A stretch of DNA of 64,000 nt from Hordeum vulgare subsp. vulgare. Taxonomy: Eukaryota > Streptophyta > Magnoliopsida > Poales > Poaceae. Location of the stretch: positions 556,470,176 through 556,534,175 of the forward strand of contig NC_058521.1 of the NCBI RefSeq assembly GCF_904849725.1. The letters run 5' to 3'. The notes under the pieces are model-generated. The model ran no database searches and had not been told where the DNA came from. It saw nothing but the letters and a program-made list of their open reading frames with translations. The translations under genes were made by a program, and so were the position numbers. Positions 42,841 to 54,384 of the stretch are shown one piece after another. The number at the start of each line of letters is the position of its first letter. Within the stretch, counting starts at the first letter, position 1.

Positions 42841-43672
42841 ATGGCTCACGCGATAGTCACCCTGAATTTTAATACGTTCCTAGAGAAAGCTAAGTTGAAA
42901 GATGATGGAAGCAACTTTGTAGACTGGGCTCGTAATCTTAAGTTGATCCTACAAGCTGGGAAGAAGGATTATGTCCTTAATGCTGCGCTAGGAGATGAAC
43001 CACCCTCTACGGCTGACCAGGATGTTAAGAACGCTTGGTTAACACGTAAGGAGGACTACTCAGTAGTTCAATGTGCAGTCTTGTATGGCTTAGAACCGGG
43101 ACTTCAACGTCGCTTTGAGCGTCATGGAGCATATGAGATGTTCCAGGAGTTGAAGTTTATCTTTCAGAAGAACACGCGGATCGAGAGGTATGAGACCTCC
43201 GATAAATTCTATGCTTGCAAGATGGAGGAGAGTTCGTCTGTCAGTGAACATGTGCTCAAAATGTCTGGGTACTCAAACCGTCTAGCTAAGCTAGGGATTG
43301 AACTACAACATGCAAGGGATGAACAAGTCACCCGGCGAGTTGTTTGCGATGGTGAAAGTCGCAGAGTCTGAACTCCGTAAAGAGCATCAAGTGTTGATGG
43401 TGAATAAGACCACTAGTTTCAAGAGAAATGGCAAAGGCAAGAAGGGTAATTCGAAGAAGAGCGGCAAGCCTGTTGCCAATCTGACGAAGAAACCCAAAGC
43501 TGGACCTAAGCCTGAAACAGAGTGCTACTATTGCAAGGGTATGGGTCAGTGGAAGCGCAACTGCCCCAAGTATCTGGCTGATAAGAAGGCGGCCAAAGAA
43601 AAATCAGGTATATTTGATATACATGTTATTGATGTGTACTTAACCGGCTCTCGTAGTAGTGCCTGGGTATTC
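42841..43672 (+). pseudogene. gag: Angela gag
   Basis: Starts MAHAIVTLNFNTFLEKAKL at 42841, with the UBN2-type capsid part (GSNFVDWARNLKLILQAG, FERHGAYEMFQELKF, YACKMEESSSVSEHVLKM). At about 43300 LGIE joins directly to NYNMQGMNKS in another frame, so an internal piece of the gag core has been deleted and the frame shifted. The C-terminal part carries the zinc knuckle CYYCKGMGQWKRNC (43523-43564), in which the expected His is Gln, and a Lys-rich tail. Confidence 0.85.
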
Positions 43673-45229
43673 GATACCGGTTCTGTTGCTCATATTTGCA
43701 ACTCGAAACAGGAACTGCGGAATAGGCGAAGGCTGGCGAAAGATGAAGTGACGATGCGCGTAGGAAATGGTTCCAAGGTTGATGCAATCGCCGTCGGCAT
43801 AGTTTCACTTCAGTTACCATCGGGATTAGTTATGAACTTGAATAATTGTTATTTAGTGCCTGCGTTGAGCATGAACATTATATCTGGATCTTGTTTATTG
43901 CGATACGGTTACTCTTTTAAGTCAGAGAATAATGGTTGTTCTATTTCTATGAGTAACATCTTTTATGGTCATGCACCCAATGTGAGAGGATTGTTCATAT
44001 TGAATCTTGTTAGTGATACACATATACATAACATTGAGACCAAAAGAGTTAGAGTTAACAATGATAGCGCCATGTTTTTGTGGCACTGCCGCTTAGGTCA
44101 TATTGGTGTAAAGTGCATGAAGAAGCTCCATACCGATGGACTTTTGGAGTCACTTGACTTTGATTCACTTGACACGTGCGAACCATGCCTCATGGGCAAG
44201 ATGTCTAAAACTCCGTTCTCCGGAACAATGGAGCGTGCCAGTGACTTGTTGGAAATCATACATACCGATGTGTGCGGTCCGATGAGCGTGGAGGCACGCG
44301 GCGGATATCATTATTTGCTCACCTTCACTGACGATTTGAGTAGATATGGTTATGTCTACTTAATGAAGCACAAGACTGAAACATTTGAAAAGTTCAAGCA
44401 ATTTCAGAGTGAAGTTGAAAATCATCGTAACAAGAAGATCAAGTTCCTACGGTCTGATCGTGGGGGTGAATATCTGAGTTTCGAGTTTGGTGCTCACTTA
44501 AGACAATGTGGAATTGTTTCACAGTTGACACCGCCTGGAACACCACAGCGTAATGGTGTGTCCGAATGTCGTAACCTTACTTTATTAGAAATGGTGCGAT
44601 CTATGATGTCTCTTACCGATTTGCCTTTATCGTTTTGGGGTTATGCATTAGACACAGCTGCATTCACTTTAAATAGGGCACCATCAAAATCCATTGAGAC
44701 GACACCATACGAAATGTGGTATGGCAAAAGGCCAAAGTTGTCGTTTCTTAAAGTTTGGGGATGTGATGCTTATGTCAAAAAGCTTCAGCCTGAAAAGCTG
44801 GAACCCAATGCGGAAAAGTGCGTCTTCATAGGTTACCCAAAAGAGACAATTGGGTACACCTTCTATCTCAAATCCGAGGGCAAAGTGTTTGTTGCTAAAA
44901 ACGGAGCTTTTCTCGAGAAGGAGTTTCTCTCGAGAGAATTGAGTGGGAGGAAGATAGAACTTGATGAGGTTGTCGAACCTCTCATCCCTCTGTATGGTGG
45001 CGCAGGGCAAGGGGAAACCCCTGTCGTTGCGACGCCGGTTGAGGAGGAAGTTAATGATGATGATCATGAAACTCCGGTTCAAGTTCCTATCCAACCACGC
45101 AGGTCGACGAGACCACGTGCTGCTCCAGAGTGGTACGGTAATCCCGTTTTGTCAATCATGTTGTTAGACAACAATGAACCTGCAAATTATGAAGAAGCGA
45201 TGGTGGGCCCAGATTCAAACAAATGGTTG
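43673..45229 (+). CDS. pol: Angela protease and integrase
   Basis: Protease active site WVFDTGS at 43664-43684. The pre-integrase zinc finger follows (LWHCRLGHIGVKCM ... CEPCLMGKM). The integrase core has Asp in IIHTDVCGPM, Asp in LRSDRGGEY and Glu in NGVSECRN; all three are present. The C-terminal Copia domain includes LKVWGCDAYVKK and CVFIGYPKE. The frame is open from 43298 to the TAG at 45230-45232, which replaces an expected CAG just before RT. Confidence 0.88.
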
Positions 45230-46736
45230 TAGGCCATGAAGTCCGAGATAGGATCCATGTATGAAAACAAAGTGTGGACTTTGGAAGTACTACCTGAGGG
45301 CCGCAAGGCCATTCAGAACAAATGGATCTTTAAGAAGAAGACGGACGCTGACGGCAATGTGACCGTTTATAAAGCTCGACTTGTGGCAAAGGGTTTTTCA
45401 CAAGTTCAAGGAGTTGACTACAATGAGACATTCTCACCCGTAGCGATGCTTAAGTCCGTCAGAATCATGTTAGCAATAGCTGCATTTTTCGATTATGAAA
45501 TCTGGCAAATGGATGTCAAAACGGCGTTCCTTAACGGTTTCCTTAAGGAAGAGTTGTATATGATGCAACCTGAAGGTTTTGTCGATCCTAAGAATGCTAA
45601 CAAGGTGTGCAAGCTCCAGCGATCCATTTATGGACTGGTGCAAGCATCTCGGAGTTGGAACAAATGCTTTGATGAGGTGATCAAAGCATTTGGGTTTATA
45701 CAAGTGGTTGGAGAATCTTGTATTTACAAGAAAGTGAGTGGGAGCTCTGTGGCGTTTCTAATATTATATGTGGATGACATATTGCTGATTGGAAACAATG
45801 TAGAGTTTTTGGAGAGCATAAAGGATTACTTGAATAAAAGTGAAGGACCTAGGAGAAGCTGCTTACATTCTAGGCATTAAGATCTACAGGGATAGATCGA
45901 AACGCTTGATAGGACTTTCACAAAGCACATACCTTGATAATGTTTTGAAGAGGTTCAAAATGGAACAGTCCAAGAAAGGGTTCTTGCCGGTTTTACAAGG
46001 TACGAGATTGAGTAAGACTCAGTGCCCAGCAACTGATAAGGATAGAGAGCATATGAGCACCGTCCCCTATGCTCCAGCCATAAGTATGTATGCAATGTTG
46101 TGCACTAGACCGGACGTTAGCCTGGCCATAAGTATTGCAGGCAGGTTCCAGAGTAATCCAGGAGTGAATCACTGGACGGCGGTCAAGAATATCCTAAAGT
46201 ACCTGAAAAGGACTAAGGAGATGTTTCTCGTGTATGGAGGTGACGAAGAGCTTGTCGTAAAGGGTTACGTCGATGCAAGCTTTGACACAGATCCGGACGA
46301 CTCTAAGTCGTAGACTGGATACGTATTTATTCTTAATGGGGGTGCGGTAAACTGGTGCAGTGCCAAGCAAAGCGTCGTAGCTGATTCTACATGTGAAGCG
46401 GAGTACATGGCTGCCTCGGAGGCGGCTAAGGAGGGTGTGTGGATGAAGCAGTTCATGACGGATCTTGGAGTGGTGCCAAGCGCACTGAATCCAATAACCT
46501 TGTTCTGTGACAACACGGGTGCCATTGCCTTAGCAAAGGAACCACGGTTTCACAAGAAGACCAGACACATCAAACGACGCTTCAACCTCATCCGCGACTA
46601 CGTCGAAGGGGAGGACATAAATATATGCAAAGTGCACACGGATCTGAATGTAGCAGACCCGCTGACTAAACCTCTTCCACGGGCAAAGCATGATCAACAC
46701 CAGAACTGTATGGGTGTTAGATTTATTACAATGTAA
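45230..46736 (+). pseudogene. pol: Angela reverse transcriptase and RNase H
   Basis: RT: NKWIFKKKTDADG, KARLVAKGFSQVQGVDYNETF, MDVKTAFLNG and catalytic YVDD at 45767-45778. After YLNKS (about 45838) a few codons are missing and the frame shifts to MKDLGEAAYILGI at 45840. RNase H follows with VKGYVDASFDTDPDD, a TAG at 46311-46313 and then TGYVFILNGG, CEAEYMAASEA, FCDNTGAIALA, HIKRRFNLIRDYV and ADPLTKPL; stop near 46734. All main motifs are recognisable but the ORF is inactive. Confidence 0.9.
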
Positions 46737-46776
46737 TTCGCATGATGATGTGAGGGCTAGATTATTGACTCTAGTG

Positions 46777-46788
46777 CAAGTGGGAGAC
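46777..46788 (+). other. Polypurine tract of Angela
   Basis: CAAGTGGGAGAC directly before the 3' LTR. Confidence 0.85.
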
Positions 46789-48588
46789 TGTTGGAATTAT
46801 GCCCTAGAGGCAATAATAAATATAGTTATTATTATAATTCCTGTATCAAGATAATCGTTTATTATCCATGCTATAATTATATTGAATGAAGACTTATATA
46901 CATGTGTGGATACATAGACAAAACATTGTCCCTAGCAAGTCTCTAGTTGGCTAGCCAGATGATCAAAGATAGTTAGGGTCTTCTGATTATATACAAGGTG
47001 TTGTTGCTTGATAACTGGATCACGTCATTAGGAGAATCACGTGATGGACTAGACCCAAACTAATAGACGTAGCATGTTGATCGTGTCATTTTGTTGCTAC
47101 TGTTTTCTGCGTGTCAAGTATTTGTTCCTATGACCATGAGATCATATAACTCACTTACACCGGAGGAATGCTTTGTGTGTATCAAACGTCGCAACGTAAC
47201 TGGGTGACTATAAAGATGCTCTACAGGTATCTCCGAAGGTGTTCGTTGAGTTAGTATGGATCGAGACTGGGATTTGTCACTCCGTGTGACGGAGAGGTAT
47301 CTCAGGGCCCACTCGGTAATACAACATCACACACAAGCCTTGCAAGCAATGTGACTTAGTGTAAGTTGCGGGATCTTGTATTACGGAACGAGTAAAGAGA
47401 CTTGCCGGTAAACGAGATTGAAATAGGTATACGGATACTGACGATCGAATCTCGGGCAAGTAACATACCGAAGGACGAAGGGAATGGCAGATGGGACTAT
47501 ATGAATCCTTGGCACTGAGGTTCAAACGATAAGATCTTCGCAGAATATGTGGGATCCAATTTTGGCATCCAGGTCCCGCTATTGGAGTCACTCGGGTCAT
47601 GTCTACATAGTTCTCGAACCCGCAGGGTCTGCACACTTAAGGTTCGACGTTGTTTTATGCGTATTTGAGTTATATGGTTGGTTACCGAATGTTGTTTGGA
47701 GTCCCGGATGAGATCACGGACGTCACGAGGGTTTCCGGAATGGTCCGGAAACGAAGATTGATATATAGGATGACCTCATTTAATTACCGGAAGGTTTTCG
47801 GAGTTACCGGGAATGTACCGGGAATGACGAATGGGTTCCGGGTGTTCACCGGGGGGGGCAACCCACCCTAGGGAAGCCCATAGGCCTTGGGGGTGGGGCA
47901 CCAGCCCTTGGTGGGCTGGTGGGACAGCCCAAGAGGGCCCTATTTGCCAAGGATAGAAAATCAAAGAGAAAAGAAAAAAAAAGAGGTGGGAAAGGAGAGA
48001 AGAACTCCACTTTCCAATCCTAGTTGGACTAGGATTGGAGGAGGACTCCTCCTCCCCTTGGTGCGCAGCCCTTGGGGCTCCTTGAGCCTCAAGGCAAGCC
48101 TCCCCTCCCTCCTGCTATATATATGGAGCAATTAGGGCTGATTTGAGACAACTTTTCAAAGGCAGCCCGACCACATACCTCCACGGTTTTACCTCTAGAT
48201 TGCATTTCTATGGAGCTCGGGCGGAGCCCAGCCGAGATCGGATCATCACCAACCTCCGGAGCGCCGTCACGCTGCCGGAGAACTCATCTACCTCTCCGTA
48301 TCTCTTGCTGGATCAAGAAGCCCGAGATCATCATCGAGTTGTACGTGTGCTGAACGCGGAGGTGCCGTCTGTTCGACACTAGATCGTGGGATGGATCGCG
48401 GGACGGTTCGCGGGGCGGATCGAGAGACGTGAGGACGTTCCACTACATCAACCACGTTCACTAACGCTTCTTCTGTGCGATCTACAAGGGTACGTAGATC
48501 CGAAATCCCCTCTCGTAGATGGACATCACCATGATAGGTCTTCGTGCGCGTCGGAAATTTTTTGTATCCCATGCGACGTTCCCCAACA
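46789..48588 (+). repeat. 3' LTR of Angela
   Basis: 1,800 bp. Near 47583 it lacks about 20 bases that the 5' LTR has (ATATTGACCGAGG region), and its poly-G tract near 47851 is shorter. Confidence 0.95.
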
Positions 48589-49550
48589 TCCAATTCCATG
48601 AAGCTCTTTGTCGTTCGTGAGTAATCTATTCGTAGGCTCGCTGGGTGGTGATGAGTAGGATGAGATCTATCATGTAATTGAGTTAGTATTGATGGGGATT
48701 GACTCCTAGTATCCACTATGTTCTGAGATTGATGTTGCTACTACTTTTCCATGCTTAATGCTTGTCACTAGGGCCCGAGTGCCATGATTTCAGATCTGAA
48801 ATTATTATGTTGTCACCAATATATGTGTGTTTTAGATCCAATCTTGCAAGTTGTAGTTACCTACTATGTGTTATGATCCGGCAACCCCGGAGTAACAGTA
48901 ACCGGAACCACTCCTGGTGATGACCATAGTTTGAGGAGTTCATGTGTTCACCAAGTGCTAATGCGTTGGTCCGGTTCTTTATTAACAGGAGAACCTTAAT
49001 ATCCTGTAGTTTCCTTTTGGACCCCGCTGCCATGGGAGGGATGGACAATAGATGCCATGCAAGTTCTTTTCCCTAAGCACGTATGACGACACACGGAATG
49101 CATGCCTACATCGCATTGACGAACGGGAGCTAGCCACATATCTCTCCGTGTTATAACTTTTGCATGATGAATATCATCCAAACAAATCACCGACCCATTG
49201 CCTACGAGTTTGTCCTACTGCTGCTGTTACTTGTCCTTCTCTGCTGCTGTTACTTGTTTTGCTCTGCTGCTATTGTTGCTACTATTGTCGCTTGCTACTG
49301 TTGCTACTTGCTACTGCTGTCACTACTGCTGTTATTACTGCTGTTCCTTGCCACTGCCGTTACTCGCTACTTTGCTGTTACTACTTTGCTTGCAGATGCT
49401 AATCTTTCAGGTGTGGTTGAATCTGATATATTCAACTGCTAATACTTGTGAGTATCCTCTCACCTCCTATAGGCATACCAACAAATTTGGGTCGAATACT
49501 GTACCCTCAAAAACTGCTACGATCCCATGCGCTGGTGGGCCGTCAACAAC

Positions 49551-49662
49551 ATTCTTCTAGTTTCGATTGCCGGAGAGTGCTAGCAGCATTCTTCTGGTGC
49601 CGTTGCAAGGGAAGGTCTGCTGTTACGGAGTCAGCATTTTTCTGGCGCCGTTGCCGGGGAGG
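49551..49662 (+). repeat. Three copies of the primer-binding-site block in Gypsy B
   Basis: ATTCTTCTAGTTTCGATTGCC (starting 49551), ATTCTTCTGGTGCCGTTGC (49588) and ATTTTTCTGGCGCCGTTGCC (49636) are tandem variants of the block found once in Gypsy A at 15055. Only the third keeps the full TGGCGCCGTTGCCGGGG site. Confidence 0.65.
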
Positions 49663-49708
49663 TATCGCTATTCTCTGAGTCACTTGGGATTTATATCTAC
49701 TCATCACT

Positions 49709-52489
49709 ATGAAGAATCTGAAGGATCCAAAAACCAAAGTCTTGCCCTCAACTACGAGGGGAGGTAAGGAATTGCCATCTAGCTCTGCACTTGATTCACC
49801 TTGAGTTATGAGTAAGTTTGCGACATCACCGCCTGCTAGAAATCTTGATATGTCGCCTGTGCTTGATGATGCTTATGATGCTACTGCTAGGATGCTATGC
49901 TTGATACTATGCCTGATGATACTATGCTTGATACTATGCTTGATGATATGCCTGATACTGCTAGAGATACTACTTTGATGTTCCACTAGGGGTGTTCCTT
50001 GATGCTCATATTGCTAGAGTTACTGCCAATGCTCATGATGCTTCTGAAACTGCCGATACTATTGAGATAGAACCTTCTTTTGCTCCTGCTAGATCTAGCT
50101 CTCCTAGATATGAATTGCCTGATATACCTGAGGGTTATGTTATGGAGGGAGAGATAGCTGAGGATTTTCTTGCGTGTAAGGATGCCTATGATGCTGAGAA
50201 ATTACTTCTCAAGTGGAAGGAAAAATCTTTGAAAGCTAGGATGAAATACGACCCGAAGTTTGCCACTTCACCTATCTTTATAACCGATAAGGATTATGAA
50301 TTCTCTGTCGATCCTGAGATAATCTCTCTATGCGAATCTGATCCTTTTCACGGTTATGAGTCTGAGACAGTCATAGCCCATCTTGCCAAACTACACGATA
50401 TAGCCACCCTTTTCACTAATGAGGAGAAGATCCGCCACTACTGCATCCTTAAGTTGTTTCCTTTCTCTCTAAAGGATGACGCTAAAGCCTGGTTCACCTC
50501 TCTTACTCCTGGATGTGTGAATAGTCCACAGGATATGGCTATTACTTCTGTGAGAAATATTTCCCTGCCCATAAGAAGCAAGCTGCCTTGCAGGAAATAT
50601 ACAACTTTGCTCAACTCCAAGAAGAGAGTCTCCCACAAGCTTGGGGGAGGCTCGTCCAGCTACAAAATGCTTTGCCTGATCACCGTCTTAAGAAGAACGA
50701 GATACTTGATATCCTCTATAACGGACTTACCGATGCCTCTAGATACCACCTAGATAGTTGTGCCGGTTGTGTTTTTAGGGAACGAACTGTAGAACAAGCT
50801 GAGACCCTACTAAATAACATCTTGATCAACGATAATGCTTGGACTATTCCCGAACCACCTCCTAAGCCAACTCCGAAGAAAAGAGGTATTCTATTCCTCA
50901 GTCCCGAAGATATGCAAGAAGCCAAGAAATCTATGCCAGAGAAAGGCATTAGATCTGAAGATGTCAAAAATCTACCACCTATCAAAGAGATCCATGGTAT
51001 CGATAACCCGATACAGGTAGTAGAAGTGAATTCTCTACGTAGGTTTGATGAGAGTGATATTCCTTTTGAGAAACCTGCTAGCCTATGCTTTGATGAATTT
51101 GACAACTTTGTTGACAAACAACAGAGTTTCAATGATTATGTTAGCAGACATTTGGAACAAAGTACTCGTATGCTTAACCATTTAAGTGCTTGTGTAGACA
51201 GAAATGTCAATGATCTGAAGCTTCTGAGTAAACATGCCTCTATGATTACTACTCAGGTAGGACAAGTACTTAAAGCTCAGAATGACTTGCTCAATGAATT
51301 AAATAACAACTCTGTCAGAGTCATTACTAGAGGAGGCAAAATGACTCAGGAACCTTTGTCTCCTGAAGGTCATCCTAAGAGAATTGATCAAGATTCTCAA
51401 GGAATCAATGCTGAAACACCCAGTCATCCTAAGGAGAAGAAGAAGGATGATAGAAACCTACATGCCAGTTCACCAAATACTGTCGCACCTGAAGAACCTA
51501 ATGATATTTCTGCGGCTGATGCAGAAACACAATCTGGTGATGAACATGAACCTGGTGACAATATGGACAACGATGTTCATAATGATGCTCAACCTAGCAA
51601 TGATAAGGATGTGGAGATTGAACCTACGGTTAATCCTAATAACCCACAACCTAAGAGATATGATAAGAATGACTTCACTGCTAGGAAGCATGGTAAAGAA
51701 AGGGAGCCATGGGTTCAGAGATCTATGCCCTTTCCTCCTAACCCATCCAAGAAAAAGGATGATGAGGATTTTGAGCGTTTCGTTGAGATGATAAGACCCA
51801 TCTTTCTGAAGATGCGGTTAACTGATATGCTCAAGATGTCTCTGTATGCCAAGTACATGAAAGATATCGTGACTAATAAATGGAAGATACCAGATCTTGA
51901 GATCTCCACCATGCTTGCTAACTACACTTTTAAACGGGGAACTCCTAAGAAACTTGGTGATCCCGGAGTGCCCACTATACCTTGCTCCATTAAAGGAAAC
52001 TATGTAAGAACTGCCTTATGTGACCTTGGAGCCGGTGTTAGTGTTATGCCACTCTCTCTTTATCGTAGATTTGAATTGGATAAGTTGACACCCACTGAAA
52101 TTTCTCTGCAAATGGCCGACAAATCAACTTCTTTCCCTATCGGCATTTGCGAGGATGTGCCTGTTGTGGTTGCTAATACAACTATCTTAACAGACTTTGT
52201 TATCTTGGATATTCCCGAGGACGATGCCATGGTTGTCATCCTTGGAAGACCCTTTTTAAACACTGCAGGGGCTGTTATAGATTGCAACAAAGGCAATGTC
52301 ACTTTCCATGTCAACGGTAATGAGCACACAGTGCAGTTTCCGAAGAAACGATATCAAGTACATTGCGTCAATGCTATCGAAAAGACTTCATCGATTCTTA
52401 TTGGGAGCTTTGAATGCCTTATTCCTCGTGTCAAGATGAAGTATGATTTGCTTGTTGGGGAGATACATATCCCCATTGAGGTGATTTAG
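49709..52489 (+). pseudogene. gag: Gypsy B gag and retropepsin-like protease
   Basis: ATG 49709 (MKNLKDPKTKVLPS) matches the gag start of A. A TGA at about 49802 and a run of ATGCTTGATACT-type repeats (49880-49980) disrupt the N-terminal part. The capsid core is open from 49992 (PLGVFLDAHIARV-like) to about 50540, where one base is lost in the DMxYYF motif and the frame shifts; it continues from 50588 to 52489. Unlike in A, gag and protease are one continuous frame (MTQEPL). Retropepsin: CDLGAGVSVMPLSLY near 52021-52065 and VILGRPFLNTAG near 52235-52270. The frame ends at the same place as in A (HIPIEVI-stop), with no RT following. Confidence 0.85.
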
Positions 52490-52714
52490 TGGCTATTCAA
52501 AAATTCTCCATTCTCTCTTGCGATTCGAGAAGGTTTTGTCATGAGGGCTTGATCAACCCCATTGACGGATTTCTTTCGATGACCATGAAATGGATGAATC
52601 TAAGAGTCACATACCTCTGTTTTGAGCTTTCATTTTCTTTTGTTTAGAAGAAAAATTAGGGAATTAGTTTAGCTTTTCCTGTTTTCTGTTTTAGCGTCCC
52701 GGAGAAAAATACCT
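52490..52714. other. Spacer after the protease ORF in Gypsy B
   Basis: Homologous to 18822-19044 of A. Non-coding. Confidence 0.6.
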
Positions 52715-52934
52715 CAAAAATAAAAGTTCTCCGATGGTCCTGAAAATTTAGATGATTTTTTCTGGAATTTTTGAAAATTACTGGCCCCGAGAGCTTGCCT
52801 GGGGGCCAAACCAGTGGGCCACAAGCCCTGCCACCGCCACCCCCTGGTGGGAGAGAGCAAGCTTGTGGGGCCCACAAGGACCCCCTCCAGTCATTCCAGC
52901 TCCCAGCCTCTTCTTTCACCTCCAGAAAAAAAAT
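52715..52934 (+). promoter_or_regulatory. Internal U3-like segment upstream of ORF2 (Gypsy B)
   Basis: Shares with the B LTR (39395-39605) AAAGTTCTCC, GTCCTGAAAATTTA, CCAGTGGGCCACAAGCC, TGCCACCGCCACCCCC, CTTGTGGG.CCCAC and CCAGAAAAAA. Here too the TATA position is CTCCCAGCC. A homologous copy lies in A at 19045-19266. Confidence 0.65.
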
Positions 52935-53283
52935 CGCACCTCAAACCCGTGTTCTTGCTCATTTGGCTGTGATTTTCGATCTCCTTGTTCAAAGCACCAT
53001 TCTCCGAACCGTTTTGGGTAAATTACTCCTTGATAAGTGACTCCTCCGTTGGTCCAATTAGTTTTTGCTCTAGTGCTTTATCCTTCGCATATTCTTGCTA
53101 CCTTGGTGACCCTGTTCTTGAGCTAGAAATGTTGATTTTAGCTGGTCCCAAGTAGTTTTAGCGCGTGATACGGTCTCTAGGCACTAGTAGGAGTAGTTGC
53201 TACAAGTTGGGTTAATCTCTATTCACTTTTCTTTCGAAGTCTCTAAAAATTTCAGAATTTTTCAAAGCTTGAAAAAGGAAAAG
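52935..53283 (+). other. Leader between the U3-like segment and ORF2 (Gypsy B)
   Basis: Homologous to 19267-19599. CTCTAAAAATTTCAG, a possible splice acceptor, ends about 30 bases before the ORF2 ATG. Confidence 0.5.
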
Positions 53284-54349
53284 ATGAGGAGGTTTTTGAG
53301 AGGCTCTTCAAGCCGTAACCCCAAGAAGGATGAGAAGAACCACCCCAAGTATGTAGTCCCTCGAGTCACAGAAGTTCGAGCGTGCGAGTGGCCAAGTGAT
53401 GAATTTTTGCGCGCCACTGGGCTTTATGAAGACTTTTATTACTTGGTGGAGAACGCAGGTCTTACTGCGTTCGTTGAAGATAAGTGCTCACAATACCTCC
53501 TCCTCACCAATATTTTCGTTCAAAGCTTCAACTTTTATCTGAGGAAGAATCCTCCCATGGTTGAGTTCATGATATACGATGTTCCCAGTGCATGACACTA
53601 CAAGATTTTTGCAATGTATGCAAATTACCTTATGTTGGGGATATCCGTGACCCTCGTCCACGGGACTTGGAGGATTTCATTGGTACTATTCTTGTTGGAG
53701 AGGAGAGAGGAGTGTCTCGCGCTAGAATTGCTAGCATACATTTCCTATGCTTCAGTACTTCTCATTATTTGTGGGAAAATGTTTGATTGGCCGTGGGGAG
53801 GCTGGATCACTTAGTTCTCCAGACCTTGCGGTTTTGCGCGAAGGCCTTTATAACGATAACACTTATAGCCTAGGTGCTATAGTGGACCAGCGGTTGAACA
53901 CCAAACGTTCCAAGGGTGTCGTCTATGGAGGTATCTACGCTACCTGTCTTGCCAGACACTTTGAGATACCCATTAGACTGGGAGAGGAAGGAGAGATGCT
54001 TCTCCCTAAGAAATATCTGGATTATGACAGCATGGTTCATCATGATTTTATGGATAGAGATGCTAGTAGAAGGATGATTTGTAACCTGGTATTTAGTCAG
54101 GGTACTCGAGAGACTATTACTTTGCCTGCTCCTTCTTTGTTCGATCTTCATGCAGGCACGTACACTATTATGCCCTCGGACATCTACGCATATTGGGGCT
54201 TGGCCCAACCATAAGCGCCCGTGCCCGAGCCGCCAGTCTAGTACCAAACGCGAGTTTATCAGTGGGAGCCAGAGGAGCTCACACAACAGTGGTATACACA
54301 GTCTCCTCCGGAGTATCCTGGAGCTGGTGATTTCCCACCATGGGAGTAG
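53284..54349 (+). pseudogene. Gypsy B ORF2: accessory protein of unknown function
   Basis: Starts MRRFLRGSSSRNPKKD at 53284, ends PPWE-TAG at 54347-54349, about 355 codons. Frameshifts near 53590 and 53750 and two stops (near 54211 TAA and 54239 TAG, each one step from CAA/CAG). Motifs in the same order as A: CEWPSDEF, AGLTAFVEDKCSQY, TLQDFCNVCKLP, GTILVGEERGV, RIASIHF, YFSLFVGKCL, GGIYATCLA, LPAPSLFDLH. The C-terminal part is Gln/Pro/Trp-rich (YQWEPEELTQQWY) and absent from A, whose C-terminus is Ala/Arg-rich instead. Function unknown. The conserved Cys and aromatic positions suggest a folded domain. Confidence 0.6.
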
Positions 54350-54370
54350 ACCAAGCTAGGCCAAAAGCCT

Positions 54371-54384
54371 AAGCTTGGGGGAGT
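54371..54384 (+). other. Internal copy of the polypurine tract (Gypsy B)
   Basis: AAGCTTGGGGGAGT, identical to the terminal PPT of B at 56277-56290 and to both PPT copies of A. It is 21 bases after the ORF2 stop, the same spacing as in A. Confidence 0.85.

Larger units (their letters stand above)
39753..48588 (+). mobile_element. Complete BARE-1/Angela/WIS Copia retrotransposon (8.8 kb)
   Basis: Two LTRs (39753-41585, 46789-48588) starting TGTTGGAATTATGCCC and ending TTCCCCAACA, with perfect 5-bp duplication TCCAA (39748-39752 and 48589-48593). Gag, protease, integrase, RT and RNase H are all present in the Copia order, but broken by one gag deletion with frameshift, one frameshift in RT and two amber stops. 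The LTRs differ by many point changes and small gaps. Confidence 0.95.
39256..49545 (+). repeat. 5' LTR of Gypsy B, interrupted by the complete Angela element
   Basis: Starts TGATACGTCTCCATCAT; TATA region CTCTATAAGTTC at about 39574. The two parts join across Angela and its TCCAA duplication. The second part has expanded CTGCTGTTACT-type trinucleotide runs (49215-49400). The end CCGTCA at 49545 corresponds to GGTTATCA in A. Confidence 0.85.
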
